A stretch of 64,000 nucleotides of DNA from the NCBI RefSeq assembly GCF_016908525.1, contig NZ_JAFBEB010000006.1:124001-188000 (forward strand), read 5' to 3'. The notes below the pieces were generated by a model. It did not search any database. It saw only the letters and a list, made by a program, of their open reading frames with translations, and was not told the origin of the DNA. The stretch's first letter is position 1. Every line of letters begins with the position of its first letter. Origin of the DNA: Brevibacillus fulvus. GTDB taxonomy: Bacteria > Bacillota > Bacilli > Brevibacillales > Brevibacillaceae. Positions 52,746 through 61,204 of this stretch are shown one piece after another. Both the position numbers and the translations under genes were made by a program.

Positions 52746-53687
52746 CTAATACAAACCGGTTGCAAACTTGTCTTTGGCCATTTGCACATCCTTGTTGATT
52801 TGTTCGATCAACGCTTGTACGCCGGCAAACTTTTGCTCATCGCGCAAGAAAAAGAAAAGTTCAACCTCAACCGGCTGGCCATAAATCTCTCCGGAAAAGT
52901 CAAACAAATGAACTTCCAGCGACTTTTCCTTCTTCTCCAGTTCAAACGTCGGTTTGATGCCGACATTCATTACGCCGTCATACTGTTTTCCCCCGACCGT
53001 CATCCGCACTCCGTAAACTCCATTTTTGCCGACGAGATAAGGGCTATGCAAGGCAACGTTTGCTGTCGGAAAGCCGATCGTTCTGCCCCGCTTGTCTCCG
53101 TGCACGACTTCGCCCTTCAGCTTGTACGGCCTGCCCAGAAATTGATTCGCCTGTTCAATGTCTCCCTGGTGGAGATATTCGCGGATAAGCGTGCTGCTGA
53201 TCCGCTCTCCCAGACGATTGACCGGCGCGACGACATCCAGCGAGTACCGTCCAGCGCTTAGTTGACGCAGCGTATCAGCCGTTCCCGTCCCTTTGTATCC
53301 GAACGTAAAATCAAAACCGACAACAACATGCCTGGCGTGAAGCGGCAGCAGGCATTCCTCGATAAACTCCTCCGGATACACCGAGGAAAAGGCAATGTCG
53401 AAATTCATCACGTAGACGAGATCGACTCCCATTTTTTGCAGCTGTTCCAGCTTATCTGCAAGCGGCGTCAAATAGCGCGTATATCCGGCGCGGCCAAGCA
53501 CTTCCCGCGGATGGGGATGAAAGGTCATGACCGCGCTCTTCCAGCCGTTTGCCTTGGCTGTATCGATCGCTTTTTGAATGACGCGTCGATGGCCAAGGTG
53601 AACGCCATCAAAATAGCCGATGGCAATGGCGGCCGCAGGATAATCCCGCTCTGCCGGCAACGGATAAGTTAGTTGTATCGTTTCCAC
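52746..53687 (-). CDS. ribF: Bifunctional riboflavin kinase/FAD synthetase
   Basis: 313 residues. The N-terminal FMN adenylyltransferase domain has GYFDGVHLGHRRVI and the ISSTLIREYL loop; the C-terminal kinase domain has KRGRTIGFPTANV and GVMNVGIKPTF. Converts riboflavin to FMN and FAD. Starts with GTG 53687 behind GGAGGTGGGAG. Last gene of the rimP-nusA-infB operon, 33 nt after truB. Confidence 0.95.
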   Translation of the reverse strand: METIQLTYPLPAERDYPAAAIAIGYFDGVHLGHRRVIQKAIDTAKANGWKSAVMTFHPHPREVLGRAGYTRYLTPLADKLEQLQKMGVDLVYVMNFDIAFSSVYPEEFIEECLLPLHARHVVVGFDFTFGYKGTGTADTLRQLSAGRYSLDVVAPVNRLGERISSTLIREYLHQGDIEQANQFLGRPYKLKGEVVHGDKRGRTIGFPTANVALHSPYLVGKNGVYGVRMTVGGKQYDGVMNVGIKPTFELEKKEKSLEVHLFDFSGEIYGQPVEVELFFFLRDEQKFAGVQALIEQINKDVQMAKDKFATGLY

Positions 53688-53720
53688 ACTCCCACCTCCA
53701 GTTAGCCTCTACCCCGTTGC

Positions 53721-54650
53721 TTACGCTTTCGAGTTTGGCTGAAAAATCTTCTCTGCTTTTCCGAACGGACCCCGCTGACCGTAGTGAACCCGATGCAGAC
53801 CGAGCAGTTCTTGCTCACAGTACAGGCGCACCAGACTTCCCTCCGGCAGTTGCGTGTCCGGCAGAGCGGTTTCCAGTCCGCTTTGCACCGCCTTCTTCCG
53901 CTCAGGCGCAATGTCGCAGCGAGGCAAAAAAGACAAGGCGTCTCCGAGGGGAACGAGCAACTCGGCCAGCTGTTCCTCCTGTCCGGCCAACTCTTGCAAT
54001 TTATGTAACGGAATAGCTTGATCCAGTGAAAATGGACCGCTTTTCACCCGAACCAACCGCAGCATATGGGCAGGATAGCCGAGTTTTTCGCCCAAATCCA
54101 CACACAAGGTTCGCATATAAGTGCCCTTGGAACACTCGCAAGCAAAAGAAACATCGACAACCCCTTCGTGCGTTTCAATGGAGTGCAGCGCAAGCCGATA
54201 AATGGTTACTGTGCGGGGCTGTCGTTCAATCACTTTTCCTTCCCGCGCCAAATCATACAGTCGCTGCCCGTTTACCTTCACAGCAGAGTACATTGGCGGG
54301 ATTTGCTCGATTTCGCCCAAAAACTGCTGCATCGCCGCTTTGACTTGCTCTTCCGTAATCTCCGTGTCCACCTGTTTTTGTTGGAGTAGTTCGCCGGAGG
54401 CATCCTCAGTTGTCGTCGAATAACCCAGCCGCATGACGACTTCATAGGCTTTGGGCAATTCTTGCAGGTATTCCACAATCCGGGTAGCCTGCCCCAAGCA
54501 GACAGGCAACACGCCTGTCACCTCGGGGTCCAACGTTCCCGTATGGCCGGCTTTCTTCGTATGAAACAACCGACGCACCTGAGCTACACAATCATGTGAA
54601 GTCATGCCCGCCGGTTTATGCAGTACAAGGACACCATCTTGTTGAATCAT
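53721..54650 (-). CDS. truB: tRNA pseudouridine(55) synthase
   Basis: 309 residues. Catalytic Asp41 in GHTGTLDPEVTG; LHKPAGMTSHDCV at the start; KAYEVVMRLGYSTTTEDASG and CSKGTYMRTLCVDLG later; a C-terminal PUA-like part. Isomerises U55 in the T-loop of tRNAs. The ATG directly follows the nrnA stop. Confidence 0.95.
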   Translation of the reverse strand: MIQQDGVLVLHKPAGMTSHDCVAQVRRLFHTKKAGHTGTLDPEVTGVLPVCLGQATRIVEYLQELPKAYEVVMRLGYSTTTEDASGELLQQKQVDTEITEEQVKAAMQQFLGEIEQIPPMYSAVKVNGQRLYDLAREGKVIERQPRTVTIYRLALHSIETHEGVVDVSFACECSKGTYMRTLCVDLGEKLGYPAHMLRLVRVKSGPFSLDQAIPLHKLQELAGQEEQLAELLVPLGDALSFLPRCDIAPERKKAVQSGLETALPDTQLPEGSLVRLYCEQELLGLHRVHYGQRGPFGKAEKIFQPNSKA

Positions 54651-55637
54651 TTAATCAACCCCAAGAACTTCGCCCAATTTGGCTAAGACGATTTTTTCCG
54701 CTTCTTCCATGCTGCTCTGCAGCGTGCAGCCGGCTGCCTTGGCATGACCGCCGCCGCCCAAGCTCTTGGCAATTTGCGAAACATCGATATCTTGGCGGGA
54801 TCGCAAACTGACCTTGATCACGCCAGGAACCGGTTCGCACAAGGAAACGCCTACTTCTACCCCTTTCATATTGCGCGCGTAATTCACCAATCCGCCGGCA
54901 TCTTCCATGCTGGCTCCCGTCTCCTCAAGATCGCTGGCATGAACTTTCAGCAATGCTACCCGATTGTCAAAGCTCAGCTGCAAGCTTTGCAGCGCGTGGC
55001 GCAAAATTTGCACGTGTTCCCATGTGATCTCTTCCAGACACTGTTCGGCGATGTCGCCGGGCTTCACTCCATACTGGAGCATTTCGGCAGCAATTTGCAT
55101 CACAAACGAACTTGTATTGGAATAGCGGAATCCGCCGGTATCCGTCAACAGCCCGGTATAAATACAGGTGGCCAGTTCGGCGTTGCAGGTAAATTTTCCA
55201 GCGACCATCAATTCGTACATAATTTCCGCAGTAGCGGCCGCGTCCGTACGGATTACATTGAACCGGCCAAATTCGTCATTGGTTGGATGATGGTCAATAT
55301 TCAAAATCTGCACATCGTTTGCGAACAGATGGGTAACATCGCCCATCCGCTTGGAATCGGCAGCATCAACGGCAATCACATGCGTAAACGTCCGTTCAAT
55401 CGGACTTTCCGCAAGGTTGTACAGTTTGTGAAAACGAGGGAGAAACCCGAACTTGCCGGGAGTTTCTCCTTCATTGACGATCACATATGATTTGCCGAGC
55501 TGCTCGAGCATCAAGGCGGCTGCCAATGCGGAACCGGTCGTATCCCCATCCGGATTTACATGGGAAATGATCAAAAAATCGTCGTGCTCCCGCATAAAAG
55601 CGGCAGCTTCCTGCAGTCTGCTCTGATAATCGTTCAT
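54651..55637 (-). CDS. nrnA: DHH-family nanoRNase/pAp phosphatase NrnA
   Basis: 328 residues. Metal motifs HVNPDGD (26-32), Asp91 in VIAVDAAD, DHH (115-117) and the DHHA1 glycine motif GGGGHAKAAG near the end. Degrades 2-5-mer RNA and removes 3'-phosphate from pAp. Shares ATGA with the rbfA stop and is followed at once by truB. Confidence 0.93.
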   Translation of the reverse strand: MNDYQSRLQEAAAFMREHDDFLIISHVNPDGDTTGSALAAALMLEQLGKSYVIVNEGETPGKFGFLPRFHKLYNLAESPIERTFTHVIAVDAADSKRMGDVTHLFANDVQILNIDHHPTNDEFGRFNVIRTDAAATAEIMYELMVAGKFTCNAELATCIYTGLLTDTGGFRYSNTSSFVMQIAAEMLQYGVKPGDIAEQCLEEITWEHVQILRHALQSLQLSFDNRVALLKVHASDLEETGASMEDAGGLVNYARNMKGVEVGVSLCEPVPGVIKVSLRSRQDIDVSQIAKSLGGGGHAKAAGCTLQSSMEEAEKIVLAKLGEVLGVD

Positions 55638-55999
55638 CGTTTACTTTCCCCTTCGGTGGAGATTTCGCGAAGGATCGATTCAATCTTGTTTCCATAATCG
55701 ATTGACTCGTCCAATTTAAACACCAGATCGGGAACGTGTCGGAGTTTGATTCTGCGCCCCAACTCCGTTCGCAAAAACCCTTTGGCTTTGTGCAGTCCAG
55801 CCAAGGATGCTTCCCGCTGCTCTTCGCTGCCAAAAATGCTGACATATACCTTCGCCAATTGCAAGTCACTGGTAACATCGACGGAAGTTACGGTGACGAA
55901 CCCGATTCGCGGATCTTTCATCTCCCGCTGCAGCAAAATGCTCAGCTCTTTTTTGATCTCTTCTCCAACCCGGCTCATTCTCGTTTTGTTCATGCTCAC
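55634..55999 (-). CDS. rbfA: Ribosome-binding factor A
   Basis: 121 residues, KH-like fold: NKTRMSRVGEEIKKELSIL, DPRIGFVTVTSVDVTSDL, and LDESIDYGNKIESIL at the end. Helps 16S rRNA maturation. GTG 55999 lies 9 nt behind GGAGG; an ATG two codons later is the alternative. ATGA overlap with nrnA. Confidence 0.94.
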   Translation of the reverse strand: MSMNKTRMSRVGEEIKKELSILLQREMKDPRIGFVTVTSVDVTSDLQLAKVYVSIFGSEEQREASLAGLHKAKGFLRTELGRRIKLRHVPDLVFKLDESIDYGNKIESILREISTEGESKR

Positions 56000-56022
56000 C
56001 TGCCATCACCTCCGAAAGCAGT

Positions 56023-56304
56023 CTACTCGTAGTATTCCGTTTCTGCCCGGATCAACTCCACACCGGGAGCCATTTCCACGAGTCGTACCACCGCATTTAG
56101 TTCCTTTTGCAAAAAAGGGATTTCATTGGCAACGGCAGCGATTACCAGTTCGGTACGCTGCCACTGCTCCTGAAAGTCTGTCTCGGCTGCCGAGACATTA
56201 AATTTATGGCGTAACTGGGCGATCACGCTTTTCACGATCGCCCGTTTTTCCTTCAAATTTTGGCAGGCGGGCAAAAACAGCTCAACGCGTGCCACCCCTA
56301 CCAT
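56023..56304 (-). CDS. ylxP: YlxP, DUF503 protein
   Basis: 93 residues. Family pattern GVARVELFLPACQNLKEKRA and the FNVSAAETD stretch. Small alpha/beta protein of unknown role, always between infB and rbfA. ATG 56304 overlaps the infB stop by one base (TGATG). Confidence 0.9.
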   Translation of the reverse strand: MVGVARVELFLPACQNLKEKRAIVKSVIAQLRHKFNVSAAETDFQEQWQRTELVIAAVANEIPFLQKELNAVVRLVEMAPGVELIRAETEYYE

Positions 56305-58703
56305 CAGGCTTTCACTTCCACCATGATAAAGGCTTCGATTACATCGCCTTGCTTGATATCCCCGTAATTTTCCAAAGTAACCCCGCACTCGTATCCGGCT
56401 GCCACTTCCTTGACATCATCTTTAAACCGGCGCAAAGTATCGAGTTTACCTTCGTAAATAACGACACCTTCGCGAATCAGGCGGGCACCTGCATCACGGG
56501 TAATTTTCCCTTCGGTTACATAACAACCGGCGATGTTGCCCACTTTGGAAATGCGAATGACTTCCCGGATTTCCGCCTGACCGATAATTTCTTCTTTGTA
56601 AACCGGGTCGAGCATCCCTTTCAAGGCCGCTTCGATTTCTTCAATTACGTTGTAAATGACCCGGTGCAGACGGATGTCGATTTTCTCTTGTTCCGCCATG
56701 CTGCGGGCATTCGGTTCCGGCCGAACGTTAAAGCCGACGATAATGCCGTTGGAAGCGTTGGCCAACGTAACGTCGGACTCGGTAATCGCGCCGACACCTG
56801 TATGAATGATTTTCACGCGCGTTCCGTTCACATCGATTTTTTCCAAGGAACCGCGCAAAGCCTCAACCGAACCTTGCACATCGGCCTTGATGATCAGGTT
56901 CAGTTCCTTGATTTCGCCTTCCTGGATATGCTGGAACAAATCGTCCAGCGATACGCGGGTGTTGGCACGACGGTCGGATTCACGCTGACGGGAAGCACGC
57001 GCTTCGCCAATCGCCCGCGCCTTTTTCTCATCTTCAAAGACCATGAACTGATCGCCTGCGTGCGGCACATCGTTCAACCCGGTGATTTCAACCGGTGTAG
57101 ACGGACCTGCCTCTTTCAGACGGCGACCTTTGTCATTGACCATCGCCCGCACACGCCCAAATGTGGAGCCAACGACGATCGGATCGCCGATGTGCAATGT
57201 CCCGTGCTGGACGAGCACTGTGGCCACCGGGCCGCGGCCTTTATCCAATTCCGCTTCCACGACGGTTCCGCGCGCGCGTTTTGCCGGATTGGCTTTCAGT
57301 TCTTGCACTTCCGCTACCAGCAAAATATATTCCAACAGCTCTTCGATTCCCGTGCGTTGTTTTGCGGAAATCGGACAGAAAATGGTGTCACCGCCCCATT
57401 CTTCCGCAACAAGCTCATATTCGGTCAATTCCTGTTTGATCCGGTCAATGTTGGCTTCCGGTTTATCTACTTTGTTCACCGCTACGATAATCGGGACTTT
57501 GGCCGCTTTCGCGTGGCTGATCGCTTCTACTGTCTGCGGTTTTACCCCGTCATCGGCAGCGACGACCAAAATGGTAATATCGGTGATTTGCGCTCCGCGC
57601 GCACGCATCGTCGTAAAGGCGGCGTGGCCAGGCGTATCCAGGAAAGTAATCTTCTTGCCTTTGATTTCCACTTGGTAGGCACCGATATGCTGCGTGATGC
57701 CGCCCGCTTCACCTGCCACGACATTGGTCGAGCGAATCGCATCCAGCAACGTCGTTTTCCCATGGTCAACGTGACCCATGATCGTCACGACAGGTGGCCG
57801 TTCCTGTAAATCTGCCGGATTATCCACTTCCTCAATCGTTTCGAAATTGGTTTCATCGATCACGATCTTTTCTTCGACTGCTACATTGTACTCGGAACAA
57901 ATCAGTTCAATCGCATCCCGGTCGAGATCCTGATTGATCGTCGCCATGATCCCCAAGTTAAACAACTTTTTAATAATTTCCGCCGGTTCCTTGCGCAATT
58001 TTTTGGCCAATTCGCCAACCGTCAACGACTCGGTGAAAGTGATCTTGGACGGAGTTTCGTGCACGACCGGCCGCTGCGGTTCACGGGTTTGCTGACGTCT
58101 GTTGTCTCCGCGTTTGTTATTTTGCTTGTTGAACGGCTGATTTTTTTTGTTTTCTTCGAACGTTTTTTTGCCAACTGGCGCCTTTTTGATCTTTTCCCGT
58201 TTCTCCATCGTTACTTTCGCGGGAATGTTCACCTTGTCTTCAAAATCATCGGCCGGCGCTTTCAATTCATCTTGATCCTGAGGTTTTTCCTGAATGCTCT
58301 CCGCCTGGTTTCGTTCAAACGTTTTCGGTGTTTGACTTCTCATATCGTTTGGTTTTCGCTCCTGATTCTTCCCCGTATTTTTTACTTGCGGGCGAGAGGA
58401 TGGCGTACGGTTTTCCTGTCTGGCAGCCGGTTCCGACCGGTTGGTCTCAGCCGACTGTTTCCCCGAGGCGTTTTCCATCTTGTCCACAACGTACCGCTCT
58501 GCCGAAGCCGGTTTTTGTGCAGATGATGTCTGGCCGGCAGATGCGCGCAACTTCTCCAAATGCTGCTCAATTTTTTGGATCGTTTCCTGATCCAAGATAC
58601 TCATATGATTTGCCACATCTATATTCAATCGTTTTAGCAAATTAAGGATTTCTTTACTGCTCATATTATGTTTCTTCGCGTATTCGTACACACGTGTCTT
58701 CAT
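56304..58703 (-). CDS. infB: Translation initiation factor IF-2
   Basis: 799 residues. IF2N helix motifs at the N-terminus ([19 protein letters not shown]), a long charged linker with many Lys/Gln/Glu (about 60-220), then the GTPase core with P-loop GHVDHGKT (310-317), DTPGHAAF and NKVDKP, and the C-terminal domains that bind fMet-tRNA ([17 protein letters not shown]). ATG 58703 follows GAGGGG; the frame opens five codons earlier without support. Confidence 0.97.
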   Translation of the reverse strand: MKTRVYEYAKKHNMSSKEILNLLKRLNIDVANHMSILDQETIQKIEQHLEKLRASAGQTSSAQKPASAERYVVDKMENASGKQSAETNRSEPAARQENRTPSSRPQVKNTGKNQERKPNDMRSQTPKTFERNQAESIQEKPQDQDELKAPADDFEDKVNIPAKVTMEKREKIKKAPVGKKTFEENKKNQPFNKQNNKRGDNRRQQTREPQRPVVHETPSKITFTESLTVGELAKKLRKEPAEIIKKLFNLGIMATINQDLDRDAIELICSEYNVAVEEKIVIDETNFETIEEVDNPADLQERPPVVTIMGHVDHGKTTLLDAIRSTNVVAGEAGGITQHIGAYQVEIKGKKITFLDTPGHAAFTTMRARGAQITDITILVVAADDGVKPQTVEAISHAKAAKVPIIVAVNKVDKPEANIDRIKQELTEYELVAEEWGGDTIFCPISAKQRTGIEELLEYILLVAEVQELKANPAKRARGTVVEAELDKGRGPVATVLVQHGTLHIGDPIVVGSTFGRVRAMVNDKGRRLKEAGPSTPVEITGLNDVPHAGDQFMVFEDEKKARAIGEARASRQRESDRRANTRVSLDDLFQHIQEGEIKELNLIIKADVQGSVEALRGSLEKIDVNGTRVKIIHTGVGAITESDVTLANASNGIIVGFNVRPEPNARSMAEQEKIDIRLHRVIYNVIEEIEAALKGMLDPVYKEEIIGQAEIREVIRISKVGNIAGCYVTEGKITRDAGARLIREGVVIYEGKLDTLRRFKDDVKEVAAGYECGVTLENYGDIKQGDVIEAFIMVEVKA

Positions 58704-58714
58704 ACTTTCACCCC

Positions 58715-59023
58715 TCATGAATTAGGTGTGAGAAGGTGCTGGATGCTCTCGGCCAATTTGCTGTCCGTGATGGCGATGCTAACGCGGGCATCTTTTCCAA
58801 TGGCGTGACCTAGCTCGTAGCGCGTGGCGAGCATATAACAAGGCACTTGGTAGTACTGGCATTTGTCCGTAACTTTTTTCATCGTATTGGCAGAAGCGTC
58901 GCCCGCTACAACGACGAGTTTGGCTTTCTGGGTGCGAACCGCCTGTACCACCAGTTCTTCTCCGGTGATGATCTTTCTAGCCCGCATTGCCATTCCAAGC
59001 ATTTGTGCCACCTTCGGGTTCAT
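58715..59023 (-). CDS. rplGA: L7Ae-family K-turn-binding protein YlxQ/RplGA
   Basis: 102 residues: [41 protein letters not shown] and a [12 protein letters not shown] ending. It resembles B. subtilis YlxQ, which binds kink-turn RNA. ATG 59023 overlaps the rnpM stop (ATGA); an upstream ATG at 59044 is an alternative start. Confidence 0.9.
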   Translation of the reverse strand: MNPKVAQMLGMAMRARKIITGEELVVQAVRTQKAKLVVVAGDASANTMKKVTDKCQYYQVPCYMLATRYELGHAIGKDARVSIAITDSKLAESIQHLLTPNS

Positions 59024-59310
59024 TGCCCGATCATCTCCAACCATTGATTGCGAAACTCATCGTATTTTTCTTGCGTTATTGTCATGTTGAGGGACCTCTC
59101 CAGCACTTTCTTCCACTTGCCAGAAGCAAACGTGTCCGGCTTCATACATGTTTCTTGTCGGCAAATATAGGTTCCGCGACCAGCCGCCCTGCCCGTCAGG
59201 TCGATTTTGATCTCTTCCTCCGGGGTCCGCACCACCCGGATCAACTCTTTTTTGGGAAACATTCCTTGGCAGACGATGCATTTACGCAAAGGAATCTTTT
59301 TCTGTTTCAT
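59020..59310 (-). CDS. rnpM: YlxR-family RNase P modulator RnpM
   Basis: 96 residues. Family motifs: RKCIVCQGMFPKKELIRVV (Cys11, Cys14), GRAAGRGTYIC (GRGxYxC) and a second Cys at 55. In B. subtilis it binds RNase P RNA and tunes its activity. ATGA overlap with nusA. Confidence 0.9.
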   Translation of the reverse strand: MKQKKIPLRKCIVCQGMFPKKELIRVVRTPEEEIKIDLTGRAAGRGTYICRQETCMKPDTFASGKWKKVLERSLNMTITQEKYDEFRNQWLEMIGQ

Positions 59311-60395
59311 TCGGTTTCCACGTCCGCCTGCTCAATTTGTTTTGGATAGTCAATGCCTTCCTGTTCGGCTTGACTCTCACTCTTAATATCAATTTTCCAG
59401 CCGGTCAATTTCGCGGCAAGCCGGGCATTTTGGCCGCGTTTGCCAATCGCCAGGGAAAGTTGGTAATCGGGAACGATCACACGGGTCACTTTATCGGCGT
59501 GATTCACTTCCACATGCAGCACTTTGGACGGGCTCAGCGCGTTGGCTACATATTCTGCCGGATCTTCCGACCAACGAACGATGTCGATCTTTTCTCCCTT
59601 GAGCTCGTTGACGATCGTCTGCACACGCATTCCTTTTGGTCCGACACAGGCACCAACCGGGTCTACATCGGGATTAACGGAGTGAACCGCGATTTTCGAA
59701 CGGTCTCCCGCTTCCCGGGAAACCGACTTGATTTCCACTACCCCATCATAAATTTCCGGCACTTCCAGCTCAAACAAGCGTTTCAACAAACCGGGATGAG
59801 TGCGGGAGACGATAATTTGCGGTCCTTTGGTTGTTTTCTCCACTTTGATAATATAAGCCTTGATCCGGTCTTGCGGCTTAAAGTCATCGGTTGGCATTTT
59901 TTCGGTCAGCGGCATTACCGCTTCCACTTTGCCCAGGTCAATATAGTAGTTGCGAGCGTCCTGACGTTGCACCACACCGGTGACAATGTCATCCTCGCGC
60001 TCGATAAATTCACTGTAAATCAAACCGCGCTCGGCTTCGCGAATGCGTTGGGTCACCACTTGTTTGGCCGTTTGCGCGGCAATCCGGCCGAAATCGCGGG
60101 GAGTTACCTCGATTTCCACAATATCGTCCAAACGGTAGTTCGGATCGATTTCCTGGGCTGCCTCCAACGAAATCTCCAGGCGCTGATCGAAAACTTCCTC
60201 GACCACGGTTTTGCGAGCAAACACGCGCACCTGTCCGGTAAAACGGTTAACGTCGACCCGAACATTTTGCGCGGAGTTGAAATTGCGTTTGTAACCGGAA
60301 ATAAGCGCTGCCTCGATCGCTTCAATCAGTATGTCCTTGCTGATCCCTTTTTCTTTTTCAATAGCTTCAAGTGCCTCAATAAACTCGGCGTTCAT
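59307..60395 (-). CDS. nusA: Transcription factor NusA
   Basis: 362 residues. N-terminal RNAP-binding domain ([19 protein letters not shown]...), S1 domain ([20 protein letters not shown]), and two KH domains ([41 protein letters not shown]). No acidic C-terminal repeats, as in Gram-positives. ATG 60395 follows GGAGGAGG; a longer upstream frame is not used. Confidence 0.96.
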   Translation of the reverse strand: MNAEFIEALEAIEKEKGISKDILIEAIEAALISGYKRNFNSAQNVRVDVNRFTGQVRVFARKTVVEEVFDQRLEISLEAAQEIDPNYRLDDIVEIEVTPRDFGRIAAQTAKQVVTQRIREAERGLIYSEFIEREDDIVTGVVQRQDARNYYIDLGKVEAVMPLTEKMPTDDFKPQDRIKAYIIKVEKTTKGPQIIVSRTHPGLLKRLFELEVPEIYDGVVEIKSVSREAGDRSKIAVHSVNPDVDPVGACVGPKGMRVQTIVNELKGEKIDIVRWSEDPAEYVANALSPSKVLHVEVNHADKVTRVIVPDYQLSLAIGKRGQNARLAAKLTGWKIDIKSESQAEQEGIDYPKQIEQADVETE

Positions 60396-60456
60396 TGTTT
60401 TGTTGCCTCCTCCTTTCAAAACCACCCAATCAACAATTCCCGACGGCAATGGACTA

Positions 60457-60915
60457 TCAGAAGACGATTGCCATACGAGCTGATTCAATTTGTTCCAACG
60501 GAATCTGGTGCGTCTGTTTGGCTTCTTTGACGGTCAGTACCCCATCGGCAAAAGAAGTCAATTCCCCTTCAAAAACGGTAGCCCCGGCAATCGCTTCCTT
60601 GGTCGTAATATGTACATGTTTCCCTACGGCCTTTTTAAAATCGGACTCTTTTCGCAACGGACGCTCCGCCCCCGGTGAGGATACCTCCAAAAAATAAGCG
60701 TTCGGAATGGGGTCGAGCTCATCTAACCGCTGACTCAACCGCTCACTGACGGCACCGCAGTCATCGATATCGATATTTCCCGTCTCATTGTCGATGAAGA
60801 TCCGCAAAAACCAGTTGCTGCCTTCCTTTTTGTATTCGATATCGACAAGCTCCAAATTCATCTCGTCGAGAATCGGCTTTAACAAATCTTCAACGATTTG
60901 CGTTACCTTGCTCAA
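60457..60915 (-). CDS. rimP: Ribosome maturation factor RimP
   Basis: 152 residues (B. subtilis 156): [54 protein letters not shown], then an SH3-like C-terminal half. Needed for 30S assembly. Starts at TTG 60915, 7 nt after AAGGAGG; the frame is open for 76 more codons upstream, but those cover the leader and its hairpin. First gene of the operon running to ribF. Confidence 0.94.
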   Translation of the reverse strand: MSKVTQIVEDLLKPILDEMNLELVDIEYKKEGSNWFLRIFIDNETGNIDIDDCGAVSERLSQRLDELDPIPNAYFLEVSSPGAERPLRKESDFKKAVGKHVHITTKEAIAGATVFEGELTSFADGVLTVKEAKQTHQIPLEQIESARMAIVF

Positions 60916-61044
60916 GCAAGTACCTCCTTTTGCTGGCGAACGTTTCACCATTTCGTCTATTGAGCCACGCAAGCTTTCTTTGGACCAGTCGGGTTTACAA
61001 CTAGTGTGCCGGAAAAGCAAAGAAGGAATGCTTTCTCCGCTCCA

Positions 61045-61073
61045 GAAAGAAAGAGTGGGTTTCCCCACTCTTT
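61045..61073 (-). terminator. Terminator-like hairpin between polC and rimP
   Basis: Minus strand AAAGAGTGGG-GAAA-CCCACTCTTT, then CTTTCTGG. The stem is perfect, but the T-run is broken. It could end polC transcripts or attenuate the rimP operon, because an apparent promoter lies just upstream. Confidence 0.7.
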
Positions 61074-61104
61074 GGCTCCTTGTAAAACCAGTATTTCCAA
61101 ATCG

Positions 61105-61133
61105 ATTATAGCATAACAGGAATCTCTTGACAA
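61105..61133 (-). promoter_or_regulatory. Sigma-A promoter of the rimP-nusA-infB operon
   Basis: TTGTCA, 17 nt, perfect TATAAT on the minus strand; predicted start near 61098, about 180 nt before the rimP TTG and 25 nt before the hairpin. Confidence 0.7.
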
Positions 61134-61204
61134 CCTTTAACACGGTTGAGGATCAGGCAGGACAAGCGGTTTTGCCGTTTTCCGCCCGCTTCCAGGCCGC
61201 TTCC

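Noticed and set aside
56289-57809. 506-codon plus-strand open frame antisense to infB
   Set aside because: It mirrors the codon pattern of infB, has no ribosome-binding site and a phenylalanine/arginine-rich product unlike any family. The infB frame carries all IF-2 motifs.
59337-60530. 397-codon plus-strand open frame over nusA
   Set aside because: Shadow of nusA on the other strand; no start signal and no recognisable domain.
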